A program made the position numbers and the translations under genes. The notes below the pieces were generated by a model. That model was not told the DNA's origin, did not search any database, and worked only from the letters and a program-made list of their open reading frames with translations. From positions 186,001-250,000 of the forward strand of contig CAMTXO010000002.1 of NCBI GenBank assembly GCA_947085845.1: a stretch of 64,000 bases of DNA, in the 5' to 3' direction. The DNA comes from JACPYF01 sp947085845. GTDB taxonomy: Bacteria > Patescibacteriota > Saccharimonadia > Saccharimonadales > Saccharimonadaceae. Below, piece after piece: positions 57,814-64,000 of this stretch. Numbering within the stretch: position 1 is the stretch's first letter; each line of letters opens with the position of its first letter.

Positions 57814-59184
57814 ATGGCGAAGAAAAATTTTGACTATGATGTACTAGTAATCGGCAGCGGAGCCGGTGGTTCTATTGCTGCAACAGCTGTTGCCCGCCAA
57901 GGTAAACGAGTTGCGTTAGTAGAAATGAATGCACTGGGTGGCGATTCTGCAAACTTTGGCGATGTACCGGCAGGTGCAGTACTAAATGTTGCCCGAATAT
58001 TTTCTGAAGCAAAAAATGCTGGTAAATTTGGCATTCGCTCTAACACCATAGGATACAACTATCCTACGATAAAAGCGTGGAAAGAAAAGGTAGTTGCCAA
58101 AACGAGTTCTGGTGGAGGAAAACGCTACTATCAATCAGTTGGCGTCACAGTCATACCAGGGTCGGCACATTTTATTAGCCCACACGAGGTCTCGGTAAAT
58201 CGACGCCATATATCAGCTGAATACATTGTTATTGCGAGTGGTGCCCAGTGGGCTCTACCAAAAATCAACGGAGTAGATAAAGTAAATTTATTGACTCCTG
58301 AAACTGCTCTGGAGCTAATTCGCCCACCAAAGAGCTTGTTTATTATTGGAGGAGGGGCTGTTGGTCTGGAATTTGCGAGACTCTTTAGCGCATTTGGCAG
58401 CAAGGTATACATTGGTGAAATCGCTCCGAGGCTTTTACCTAGAGAAGATGAAGAAGCTGGCAAATTGGCAGCTAAAATACTTTCTGAACAATACGGAGTC
58501 ACCCCACTACTCGAAACAAGGGTGTCTCGAGTCAGCAAAGAAGCTGTTGCAAAACGTGTTACCTTCCTACGTGGACGCGAAGAGCACTCAGTAAAAGTTG
58601 AGGAAATTTTACTCGCGACCGGGAAAACCCCTCGTGTTGATATCGGACTTGAAAATGCAGGTGTCAACTATTCGCCGCGTGGTATAGAAGTGAACGAACA
58701 TCTACAAACCAGCAACAAACATATTTTTGCAGCCGGTGATGTACTGGGTGGCTTTGGTTTAACCCATGTCGCACTGATGGAAAGTCGAATTGTTGCCCAT
58801 AATATTTTGCATAAAAACAAAGTGACACCAAACTATCAAAGCATCCCGCGTATCACCTACATTACTCCCGAGATTGCCTCTGTTGGAATGAGCGAAGATG
58901 ATTTGATTAAACGAGATCTCAACTACAAAAAATCTGTAGTGCCTTTGGGCATTGTTGGACGCTCTATTATTACGGATAACCATGAAGGATTCGTAAAGAT
59001 ACTTGCTGACAAGAAATCTGGACGCTTACTAGGTGCAACCGTTGCAGCTCCGTCTGCGGGGGAAATAATACACGAGCTCACACTTGCGATTCAACATGGC
59101 CTCACAGCTAGCGACATCGCAAATACTATGCATGCATTTCCTTCATGGAGTGAAGCGGTGCGTGTAGCTTGTGCGAAAATATAA
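57814..59184 (+). CDS. FAD/NAD(P)-dependent oxidoreductase lacking the active-site disulfide
   Basis: 456 residues, dihydrolipoamide dehydrogenase/mercuric reductase fold. FAD-binding VLVIGSGAGGSIAATAVARQ at 10-29, NAD(P)-binding SLFIIGGGAVGLEFARLF near 172-189, second FAD motif IFAAGDVLGGFGLTHVALME near 305, and the dimerisation domain with HAFPSWSEA near 440 keeping the His-Glu pair. The segment normally reading GGTCxxxGCxPSK is GGDSANFGDVPAG, so both redox cysteines are replaced (Ser and Asp). It cannot work as a classical disulfide reductase; transhydrogenase- or quinone-reductase-like hydride transfer is more plausible. AAGGA precedes the ATG. Confidence 0.9.
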   Translation: MAKKNFDYDVLVIGSGAGGSIAATAVARQGKRVALVEMNALGGDSANFGDVPAGAVLNVARIFSEAKNAGKFGIRSNTIGYNYPTIKAWKEKVVAKTSSGGGKRYYQSVGVTVIPGSAHFISPHEVSVNRRHISAEYIVIASGAQWALPKINGVDKVNLLTPETALELIRPPKSLFIIGGGAVGLEFARLFSAFGSKVYIGEIAPRLLPREDEEAGKLAAKILSEQYGVTPLLETRVSRVSKEAVAKRVTFLRGREEHSVKVEEILLATGKTPRVDIGLENAGVNYSPRGIEVNEHLQTSNKHIFAAGDVLGGFGLTHVALMESRIVAHNILHKNKVTPNYQSIPRITYITPEIASVGMSEDDLIKRDLNYKKSVVPLGIVGRSIITDNHEGFVKILADKKSGRLLGATVAAPSAGEIIHELTLAIQHGLTASDIANTMHAFPSWSEAVRVACAKI

Positions 59185-59230
59185 TTGCATCCATATCTGT
59201 AAGGTGTTACAATAGGCTAACAACAAACGC

Positions 59231-59308
59231 CGCGGGGTGGAGCAGTCTGGTCAGCTCGTGTGGCTCATAACCACAAGGTCGTAGGTTCAAATCCTACCCC
59301 CGCTACCA
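59231..59308 (+). tRNA. Initiator tRNA-fMet (anticodon CAT)
   Basis: Body nearly identical to bacterial initiators: unpaired 1-72 position (C against T), CGCGGGGTGGAGCAG start, A11-T24 type D-stem, CTCATAA loop, GGTTCAAATCC T-arm and encoded CCA. The anticodon stem has only two of the three consecutive G-C pairs typical of initiators (TGTGG/CCACA). Confidence 0.93.
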
Positions 59309-59320
59309 AGAGAATTTATA

Positions 59321-59349
59321 AAATACCCAGTTAACTACTGGGTATTTTT
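59321..59349 (+). terminator. Terminator behind tRNA-fMet
   Basis: 11-bp perfect stem (59321-59331 with 59337-59347) followed by a T run. The convergent FtsB-like gene ends inside it, so it probably serves both strands. Confidence 0.88.
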
Positions 59350-59751
59350 GTTGCCGAAAAAGAAATTGAGCCAAGCTTGAAAATTACTGGTTGAAAATGT
59401 TGTCTTGGCTTTGTTGGCTTGCGTCGAGATAGTATCGCTTACAGTATTGGCGGGTAAGATTAACATATGTTCGCCTGCTGAAGCTTTTGAGAATTGCTGT
59501 CGTGCCTGAAGCTCTAAATATTCGTTGCTAGCAAAATAAGTATTTTCGAGTGCTAAATTATCAGCCTCGAGCTTGCTCGATTCAACTTCAGATGCCAGTA
59601 CATCAACCTGACTCTGCAGCACGTAGTTATTTTGCAAAGCACCCATAGTACTCCAGATAAAACCTGAAGCCATTAAAATAGCGGCGGTCAACACAACATT
59701 ATCAAGTGTGTAGTACTGTTTTATTTGGTGACGAATCTGATGAAAGTTCAT
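59335..59751 (-). CDS. FtsB/DivIC-like septum formation protein
   Basis: 138 residues. Cytoplasmic N-terminus, one membrane helix (about 17-37), a coiled coil (NNYVLQSQVDVLASEVESSK and following, about 41-80), and the family-typical ending NEYLELQARQQFSKASAGEH near 77-96, which fits the FtsB/DivIC domain that joins FtsL and FtsQ at the septum. A Ser/Thr/Ala tail follows. TACAAT lies 6 bases before the ATG. Confidence 0.82.
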   Translation of the reverse strand: MNFHQIRHQIKQYYTLDNVVLTAAILMASGFIWSTMGALQNNYVLQSQVDVLASEVESSKLEADNLALENTYFASNEYLELQARQQFSKASAGEHMLILPANTVSDTISTQANKAKTTFSTSNFQAWLNFFFGNKNTQ

Positions 59752-59797
59752 ACTGCTATTGTACAGTAAGCATAAAAATTATATATCTTATTGAATC

Positions 59798-60031
59798 CTA
59801 CTTCTGGCTGAGAGAGTTTGCTCTGATCTGTTTGAGTTCAACATTGGTGTTGTACTGCTCGACTTGCCCGCCTAGCGTAAAAAGGTCTATCAGAGAACCA
59901 ACACCAAAAACACCGCCTGTGACAATCCACACGATACCAGTGCCAACTTTACCTAAATAAAAACGATGAATGCCTAGCCAGCCAAAAATACTGACACACC
60001 ATAACACATACGCGACACCCTTTGACTTCAT
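59798..60031 (-). CDS. TM2 domain membrane protein
   Basis: 77 residues with the TM2 pattern: two helices joined by a short turn, GIHRFYLGKVGTGIVW near 20-35 and GVGSLIDLFTLGG near 42-54. TM2 proteins are common in small genomes; their role is unknown. A good AGGAG site precedes the ATG. Confidence 0.9.
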   Translation of the reverse strand: MKSKGVAYVLWCVSIFGWLGIHRFYLGKVGTGIVWIVTGGVFGVGSLIDLFTLGGQVEQYNTNVELKQIRANSLSQK

Positions 60032-60069
60032 GGTTGCTCCTAAAATAGGTTGTTTTTATAATTTCAATA

Positions 60070-60145
60070 TGGTGGGGGTGGTTGGATTTGAACCAACGGC
60101 CAATCAGTTATGAGCCGACTGCTCTAACCACTGAGCTACACCCCC
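60070..60145 (-). tRNA. tRNA with anticodon CAT, candidate tRNA-Ile2 (lysidine type)
   Basis: 76 bases, acceptor 60139-60145 with 60074-60080, D-arm GCTCAGTGGTTAGAGC, loop CTCATAA, T-arm GTTGG TTCAAAT CCAAC, encoded CCA. Its D-arm and T-arm resemble bacterial tRNA-Ile2 more than elongator tRNA-Met, and tilS is present; elongator Met remains possible. Confidence 0.85.
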
Positions 60146-60155
60146 AGTGAAAACC

Positions 60156-60164
60156 ATTATAACA
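60156..60164 (-). promoter_or_regulatory. Extended -10 promoter of the CAT tRNA
   Basis: TGT plus perfect TATAAT on the minus strand, about 10 bases before the mature 5' end. Confidence 0.65.
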
Positions 60165-60174
60165 GATTGAAAGT

Positions 60175-61284
60175 CTATTCCCAGCGGAAAACTTTGAAAG
60201 CTATAGCGTATATAACAATCAGCCAAATAGCCATTAAGCCTATTTGCGGCCCAAGTTCAAATAAATGCTTACCCTCGGTTGTAATGAGACGTATGCCGTC
60301 TATTACCGGCGTTAAAGGCAAGAATGTTGATACATTTTGTAGCCACTCCGGCATAAGGAAGCGCGGAAAGAACGTGCCAGAAAGAAACATCATAGGAAAT
60401 ACAATAATATTTGTTAGTGGTGCTGCTTGTCGTTCATTCTTTGCCCAACCACCAAGTGCAAGTCCTATCCCTAAAATAAGTGTGATGCTAAATACTAAGA
60501 ACAACACCAGCTCGGCATAATTTCCAACCACTTTTAACTTAAAGACAATGATTGCAACGATGAACATTATAGCCAGAGCCAGCAAACCAATGATTGCTTG
60601 TCCTATCATGGTAGATAAGAAATATTGCCACACCTTTAATGGGGTAGTGCTGAGACGACGCAAAATACCCATTTTCTTGAGCTCGGGAAATACATTAACT
60701 GGACCAAAAATACCCATACCAATAATGGCAAAACCGAGTAGCCCCGCAAAAGCATAGTCAAAAGGAGAAAGGCTTTTTTGCTTAATTTCTTTTGAAGTTA
60801 CCACGAAAGGTGTTTCGGTTTGTACAAATTTATTATTGATTCCTTTGAACTGCGCATCCAATATTGAGGAGAGTGCTTGTCCAGATGATTGGTTATTTTG
60901 AGTGTACCGTACCTCTGCTTTACCACTTGGAAATGCCTGACCAGGTTGAATATCACCGAAGCTAGTTGGCAGTATAATCGTTGCGTCGATTTGAGATTTG
61001 GTCATTTTATCTTTTGCCTGAGAAAGTGTTTTCACTTCATCATCAACTTTCAATACATCGCCTTTTGTGGCGTTTTTAACAAATTCTTTTGCAAACTGAC
61101 TATCAGAATTGTTGATAAGCGCAACTCTTAAAGATATGTCTCCGCTACCGCTATTGAGTCCGCCGAAGACAAACAAGAATATAAGCGGAAAGCCTATAGT
61201 GAAAAAGATTGCTAATTTGTCACGAAAAAATCGCTTTGTGTTAATACGGACAAAAGCAAGTACGGTATAAAGCGATTTATTCAC
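60175..61284 (-). CDS. ABC-2 type transporter permease
   Basis: 369 residues from the GTG at 61282-61284, which overlaps the ATPase stop by 8 bases. Membrane helix near the N-terminus (AIFFTIGFPLIFLFVFGG), a large extracytoplasmic domain (about 45-170), then five helices with the GxxxFPELKKMGILRRLSTTP coupling segment near 205. This is the DrrB/YhfR-like single-permease architecture of ABC-2 exporters for drugs, lipids or polysaccharides. Confidence 0.9.
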   Translation of the reverse strand: MNKSLYTVLAFVRINTKRFFRDKLAIFFTIGFPLIFLFVFGGLNSGSGDISLRVALINNSDSQFAKEFVKNATKGDVLKVDDEVKTLSQAKDKMTKSQIDATIILPTSFGDIQPGQAFPSGKAEVRYTQNNQSSGQALSSILDAQFKGINNKFVQTETPFVVTSKEIKQKSLSPFDYAFAGLLGFAIIGMGIFGPVNVFPELKKMGILRRLSTTPLKVWQYFLSTMIGQAIIGLLALAIMFIVAIIVFKLKVVGNYAELVLFLVFSITLILGIGLALGGWAKNERQAAPLTNIIVFPMMFLSGTFFPRFLMPEWLQNVSTFLPLTPVIDGIRLITTEGKHLFELGPQIGLMAIWLIVIYAIAFKVFRWE

Positions 61285-62035
61285 CTTGTAGCCCCTTTCC
61301 GGTAAGATCGATAAATACATCTTCGAGGTTGGCTTGTTCTACATGCTGATCTTTCTTGAATCCACGCTTGAGTAGTTGTTTGATAAGATTTTTTGGCGTG
61401 TCTAGCGCAATGATCTTACCGTTGTCCATAACAGCAATTCGGTCACATAGCACTTCCGCTTCATCCATGTAATGAGTTGTCATAACAACACTGATCCCTT
61501 TATCACGTACCTGTTCTATCAGCTCCCATAAATTTCGCCTAGCTTGTGGGTCTAAGCCTGTTGTTGGCTCGTCTAAGAAAAAGACCTTTGGACCATGCAC
61601 AAGGGCTGTGGTAATAGACAGCCGCTGCTTTTGACCGCCAGATAACTCTTCAACATAGTTGTTGGCTTTTTCTTCAAGCCCTACGTCTTTTAGAAACTCC
61701 ATTGGGTCTACTCGTTCACCGTAAGCAGCAGCAAACATTTGAACTACTTCGGTTAGCTTAGTTTTGTCTTGAAAAGCAGGAGTTTGCGGTTGCACACCAA
61801 TAAGATACTTGATAGTGTTTGGATCTTTGGCGACATCAATACCGTCGATTATGGCCGAACCGCTATCAATTGGTCGCAAAGTTTCCATCATCTCAAGAGT
61901 TGTAGTCTTTCCCGCACCATTTGGCCCAAGAATACCGAATATTTCACCCTTTTTTACCTCAAAGCTAACACCGTTAACAGCTTGCTTATCACCGTAGCGT
62001 TTTTTGAGGTTTTTCACCTTTATCATCACACTCAT
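61277..62035 (-). CDS. ABC-2 type transporter ATP-binding protein
   Basis: 252 residues. Walker A GPNGAGKTT near 38-46, Q-loop, signature LSGGQKQRLS near 134, Walker B VFFLDEPTTGLD near 154 and switch His in MTTHYMDEAE. DrrA/CcmA group with a C-terminal extension (residues about 215-252) typical of drug and lipid exporters. TATAGT is 8 bases before the ATG, with no ribosome-binding site. It is paired with the permease. Confidence 0.95.
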   Translation of the reverse strand: MSVMIKVKNLKKRYGDKQAVNGVSFEVKKGEIFGILGPNGAGKTTTLEMMETLRPIDSGSAIIDGIDVAKDPNTIKYLIGVQPQTPAFQDKTKLTEVVQMFAAAYGERVDPMEFLKDVGLEEKANNYVEELSGGQKQRLSITTALVHGPKVFFLDEPTTGLDPQARRNLWELIEQVRDKGISVVMTTHYMDEAEVLCDRIAVMDNGKIIALDTPKNLIKQLLKRGFKKDQHVEQANLEDVFIDLTGKGLQGE

Positions 62036-62043
62036 TGCTATCC

Positions 62044-62049
62044 ACTATA
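62044..62049 (-). promoter_or_regulatory. -10 box of the ABC-2 exporter
   Basis: TATAGT on the minus strand, 8 bases before the ATPase ATG, just past the terminator at 62075-62098. Confidence 0.5.
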
Positions 62050-62074
62050 CCGTTCTTTCCTGTATCAGACAACC

Positions 62075-62098
62075 AAAAAACCCCGACCGGAGTCGGGG
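62075..62098 (-). terminator. Terminator behind the 62170-62376 gene
   Basis: 7-bp G+C-rich stem (62081-62087 with 62092-62098) and a CGGA loop, followed on the minus strand by six T. Confidence 0.88.
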
Positions 62099-62169
62099 CG
62101 TTTTTAGCACCTTTTTGTTTGTACCTAGTCTAACGTATAACGTCAACCAAGGGCAAGCAAAAAATGATG

Positions 62170-62376
62170 TTATTTTTTCTTAAGTGTCAAAAAGCCGTTA
62201 CGTGGGTTTTCTTGAACTTTTCGGTCACCTGGTAGGTCACATGGTTCACCCTTTTCGTTCTTTGGTTTTTTAGCAAAAAAGTAGATTGTGTACGTTTTGC
62301 CACCTCGCAGTTGTACGTCTTTTTTATGCAAGTAGTATGTTACACCCTTTGAATTTGTGTGCTCGTAAGCTGCCAT
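62170..62376 (-). CDS. Small basic protein, 68 residues, unknown
   Basis: MAAYEHTNSKGVTYYLHKKD and onward, rich in Lys and Tyr, ending LKKK; beta-rich and soluble by appearance. No family that I can name with confidence. It has a full AAGGAGG ribosome-binding site 7 bases before the ATG and its own terminator, signs of strong independent expression. A nucleic-acid-binding role is possible from its charge only. Confidence 0.75.
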   Translation of the reverse strand: MAAYEHTNSKGVTYYLHKKDVQLRGGKTYTIYFFAKKPKNEKGEPCDLPGDRKVQENPRNGFLTLKKK

Positions 62377-62448
62377 AGTCTCTCCTCCTTGTTTAAAATA
62401 ATGGCTACGAACTTTAGATTAAACCCCTGCGCCACAGATGTCAACACT

Positions 62449-63108
62449 TTAGAGCACTTTTGCGCGTCTTTTGATGATAAAACGTAATGAATAAAGAGCA
62501 ATCAACCTCAGTAAAATAAATAGCGAGAGTGAAAATATGATAATTACTAAAATGCCCGCAAAATCGAACGAAATTAGAGGTGATGCAAAGTTATATCGAT
62601 ACTCTTCGGGGTGAGGAATATTCGCTGCAACTTGTTGATTTTCTGGCAGCTCACCAACTATATTTTGTACACATGTCACATAATCATCCCTAAATGAGGC
62701 GGCCCCTCCATCGAAGCGAGCACGGCAGTCTATAGCTGCTTTTTGATAGATATCACTGTTGGTATTGTGAGCATTACTTGCGACTTCTATTGCCTTATCA
62801 TAGTCACGAAGGTAAATGTTCTCTAAAAAGACTCCGCTGGGCATCTGACTATTCATGTGAGAAGTCACATAGTTCTGCAATTCTATAAGCTGCTTTTTTG
62901 CCTCGTTCGAGTCGAGCTTTTTATCAGCCTGAATAACTGCATCGCGATGATGTATCATGCCAATGTTGTTAAGCCGTAAAAGAGTAGCAGCAATAAAACC
63001 ACACAAAATGAGCAGTATCAAAAGCTGCCATGTTTTGGCTTTTTTGAGCCACTTCAATGCTTTTTTCGCAGTGAAGCGATCTTTAGTTGGCGCCCACCTC
63101 TTATACAT
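62449..63108 (-). CDS. Two-helix membrane protein, unknown
   Basis: 219 residues. A basic cytoplasmic N-terminus, a first helix near 30-47 (WQLLILLILCGFIAATLL), an extracytoplasmic region of about 130 residues with two cysteines (129, 147), and a second helix near 180-203 followed by a basic tail (RFIIKRRAKVL). No family recognised. A TATAAT lies 11 bases before the ATG, inside the 13-base odd palindrome 63116-63128. Confidence 0.68.
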   Translation of the reverse strand: MYKRWAPTKDRFTAKKALKWLKKAKTWQLLILLILCGFIAATLLRLNNIGMIHHRDAVIQADKKLDSNEAKKQLIELQNYVTSHMNSQMPSGVFLENIYLRDYDKAIEVASNAHNTNSDIYQKAAIDCRARFDGGAASFRDDYVTCVQNIVGELPENQQVAANIPHPEEYRYNFASPLISFDFAGILVIIIFSLSLFILLRLIALYSLRFIIKRRAKVL

Positions 63109-63115
63109 AACTATT

Positions 63116-63128
63116 GTGTATTATACAC
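63116..63128 (-). promoter_or_regulatory. Palindrome over the -10 box of the 62449-63108 gene
   Basis: GTGTAT and ATACAC around a single central base, overlapping TATAAT. Candidate operator; the A+T-rich context means it could be chance. Confidence 0.35.
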
Positions 63129-64000
63129 GATGGATGAAGCGAGTGAGTATGCCACGACGATAAACAGCTGTAGTGTGTAGGCCTATTAGTAGCATTAGTG
63201 GAGCAAAAATAAAGTAAATATTTTTCAGCGCATCTTGATCTCCCATAAAACCCGTGAGACAAGCGAGTAGTAGCATTGCCAGTGTATCTCCAACGACCAA
63301 CATAGTTGTCATAGCTGTAATATAGACTATTCTGTACCCTGGCAAGCCATCAGCAGTATCGAAGATTCCTCGTAGCGCAGGCAACATGTAGCCCGTTGTG
63401 ACTACTTCGTTTGCAACATTCACACTAGCAACCTGAAGTGGAGTGCCAACAAATGGCCGACTAAGGTATACCAAGAAATCACCTATAACGCTGAGTTGGA
63501 GTAGCGTTTTGCCTTTGCGATTATCCACTAATTTCCCGTAGACATATGAGATAGCGATTGATGCAAAAAGTGCTACTGAGCTCAACACCCCGAGCTGTAA
63601 ATAGCTGCCATTGTTGATAGACCCAAACACAACAACGATAATAAACATACTCCACATGACCCCGGAAGCATTCATATCCAAGCCGGCTGCGATTTGTGCA
63701 ATCATCGGTTTCCATGCAATCTTGATATTAAAATGTTTGAGCGTAATTTTTTGATGAACTTTGACCGGTTCATTCGTAAAGAACAGGGGTAATGCAGATC
63801 CTAACATCAGTAGGCCTGCAACCAAAATCATAATAATTGGCCCAAATAGCAGCGCAACAACCCCGCCGAATATAGGCCCAAATGCAGTCATGACTCTTTC
63901 GATAATCTGCATAATTCCTAGTTCTTTTCCAGAATGTTCAACATGTTTTACTTTTGAAAAATCAACGAGATAGCATACGTCGTAAAGCGAGCGCGAAAAG
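63121..64000 (-). CDS. Major facilitator superfamily transporter, C-terminal part (cut by window edge)
   Basis: The frame is open to base 64000, so at least 292 residues of a longer MFS protein are present; the first in-window ATG (63910-63912) is internal. Visible features are a segment resembling the MFS inter-helix region (SLYDVCYLVDFSKVKHVEHS), followed by GPIFGGVVALLFGP and about eight hydrophobic helices, with the second-half loop YVYGKLVDNRKGK matching the MFS motif. The substrate is unknown. Confidence 0.85.
   Translation of the reverse strand, partial: FSRSLYDVCYLVDFSKVKHVEHSGKELGIMQIIERVMTAFGPIFGGVVALLFGPIIMILVAGLLMLGSALPLFFTNEPVKVHQKITLKHFNIKIAWKPMIAQIAAGLDMNASGVMWSMFIIVVVFGSINNGSYLQLGVLSSVALFASIAISYVYGKLVDNRKGKTLLQLSVIGDFLVYLSRPFVGTPLQVASVNVANEVVTTGYMLPALRGIFDTADGLPGYRIVYITAMTTMLVVGDTLAMLLLACLTGFMGDQDALKNIYFIFAPLMLLIGLHTTAVYRRGILTRFIHRV

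Noticed and set aside
63121..63912. Truncated or frameshifted MFS gene starting at 63912
   Set aside because: The frame continues without a stop to base 64000, so the gene is simply cut by the window edge.
1..64000. UGA recoding to glycine, as in Gracilibacteria/Absconditabacteria
   Set aside because: Many complete conserved genes end at TGA (for example uvrC and trhO) and conserved glycines use GGN codons, so the standard bacterial code applies.
1..64000. CRISPR array, rRNA genes, IS element or prophage
   Set aside because: No regularly spaced repeats, no rRNA-like stretches, no transposase, integrase or phage structural genes were seen. The PF04020 holin-family name and the baseplate J-like label reflect families common in chromosomes.

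Overview
The window looks like a chromosomal segment of a member of Candidatus Saccharibacteria (TM7, Patescibacteria/CPR). This is inferred from gene content and not from a marker search. The content fits a small-genome monoderm: a moderate-to-low G+C background, dense housekeeping genes with overlapping stops and starts, several short type IV pilin genes, LysM-CHAP and Rpf-like wall enzymes, a lower-glycolysis block, and almost no biosynthetic genes. UGA behaves as a stop throughout, so the standard bacterial code applies. Most genes are on the minus strand.

Layout. 1-2062: the N-terminal part of trigger factor (cut by the window edge), hisS, and a tRNA-Val/tRNA-Leu pair. 2057-9412: an FAD-linked oxidase, an unknown plus-strand gene, and a minus-strand run uvrC-pepP-like-PF04020-secG-membrane-anchored solute-binding protein. 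9443-16009: trhO/DUF1697, two tandem ABC exporters, and rplY and dedA fired from interlocking divergent promoters. 16011-24099: uvrA, a small membrane protein, sbcB, a TerC-like protein, obg, and a LysM-CHAP hydrolase with a long leader. 24314-28688: an FtsA/PilM-like ATPase, a large single-pass membrane protein, ruvX and mltG. 28777-38385: pilin, mnmA, a DUF218 protein, cysteine desulfurase, two unknowns, tatD, metG, a second pilin, a laccase-domain protein, rsmA, and an Rpf-like protein. 38461-45313: pcrA, a highly charged tail-anchored protein, tpiA, pgk, pyk. 45404-47702: two secreted-protein genes; the second has clearly higher G+C and a roughly 325-base structured leader. 47754-53925: lepA, murJ, ftsH, tilS. 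53949-56444: a 55-residue membrane protein, two more pilins, an alpha/beta hydrolase, and tRNA-Met/tRNA-Ser followed by an array of hairpins and a duplicated tRNA 3' end. 56825-59308: a plus-strand three-gene unit (membrane protein, free-standing ATP-cone, disulfide-less flavoprotein) and the initiator tRNA. 59335-64000: an FtsB-like protein, a TM2 protein, a CAT-anticodon tRNA, an ABC-2 exporter, two unknowns, and a truncated MFS transporter.

How the genes work together. There are three main groups: cell wall growth and division (murJ, mltG, LysM-CHAP, Rpf-like, FtsB-like, FtsA-like), translation and tRNA maturation (hisS, metG, mnmA with cysteine desulfurase, trhO, tilS, rsmA, lepA, obg, rplY), and DNA repair (uvrA, uvrC, pcrA, sbcB, ruvX). 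A recurrent signal is a -10 box only 6-12 bases before the start codon, with no Shine-Dalgarno sequence, at most operon heads. This suggests widespread leaderless transcription. Secreted and small proteins tend instead to have clear ribosome-binding sites. The best candidates for undescribed biology are the redox-like trio at 56825-59184, the hairpin array behind tRNA-Met, and the compositionally foreign secreted protein with its long leader.
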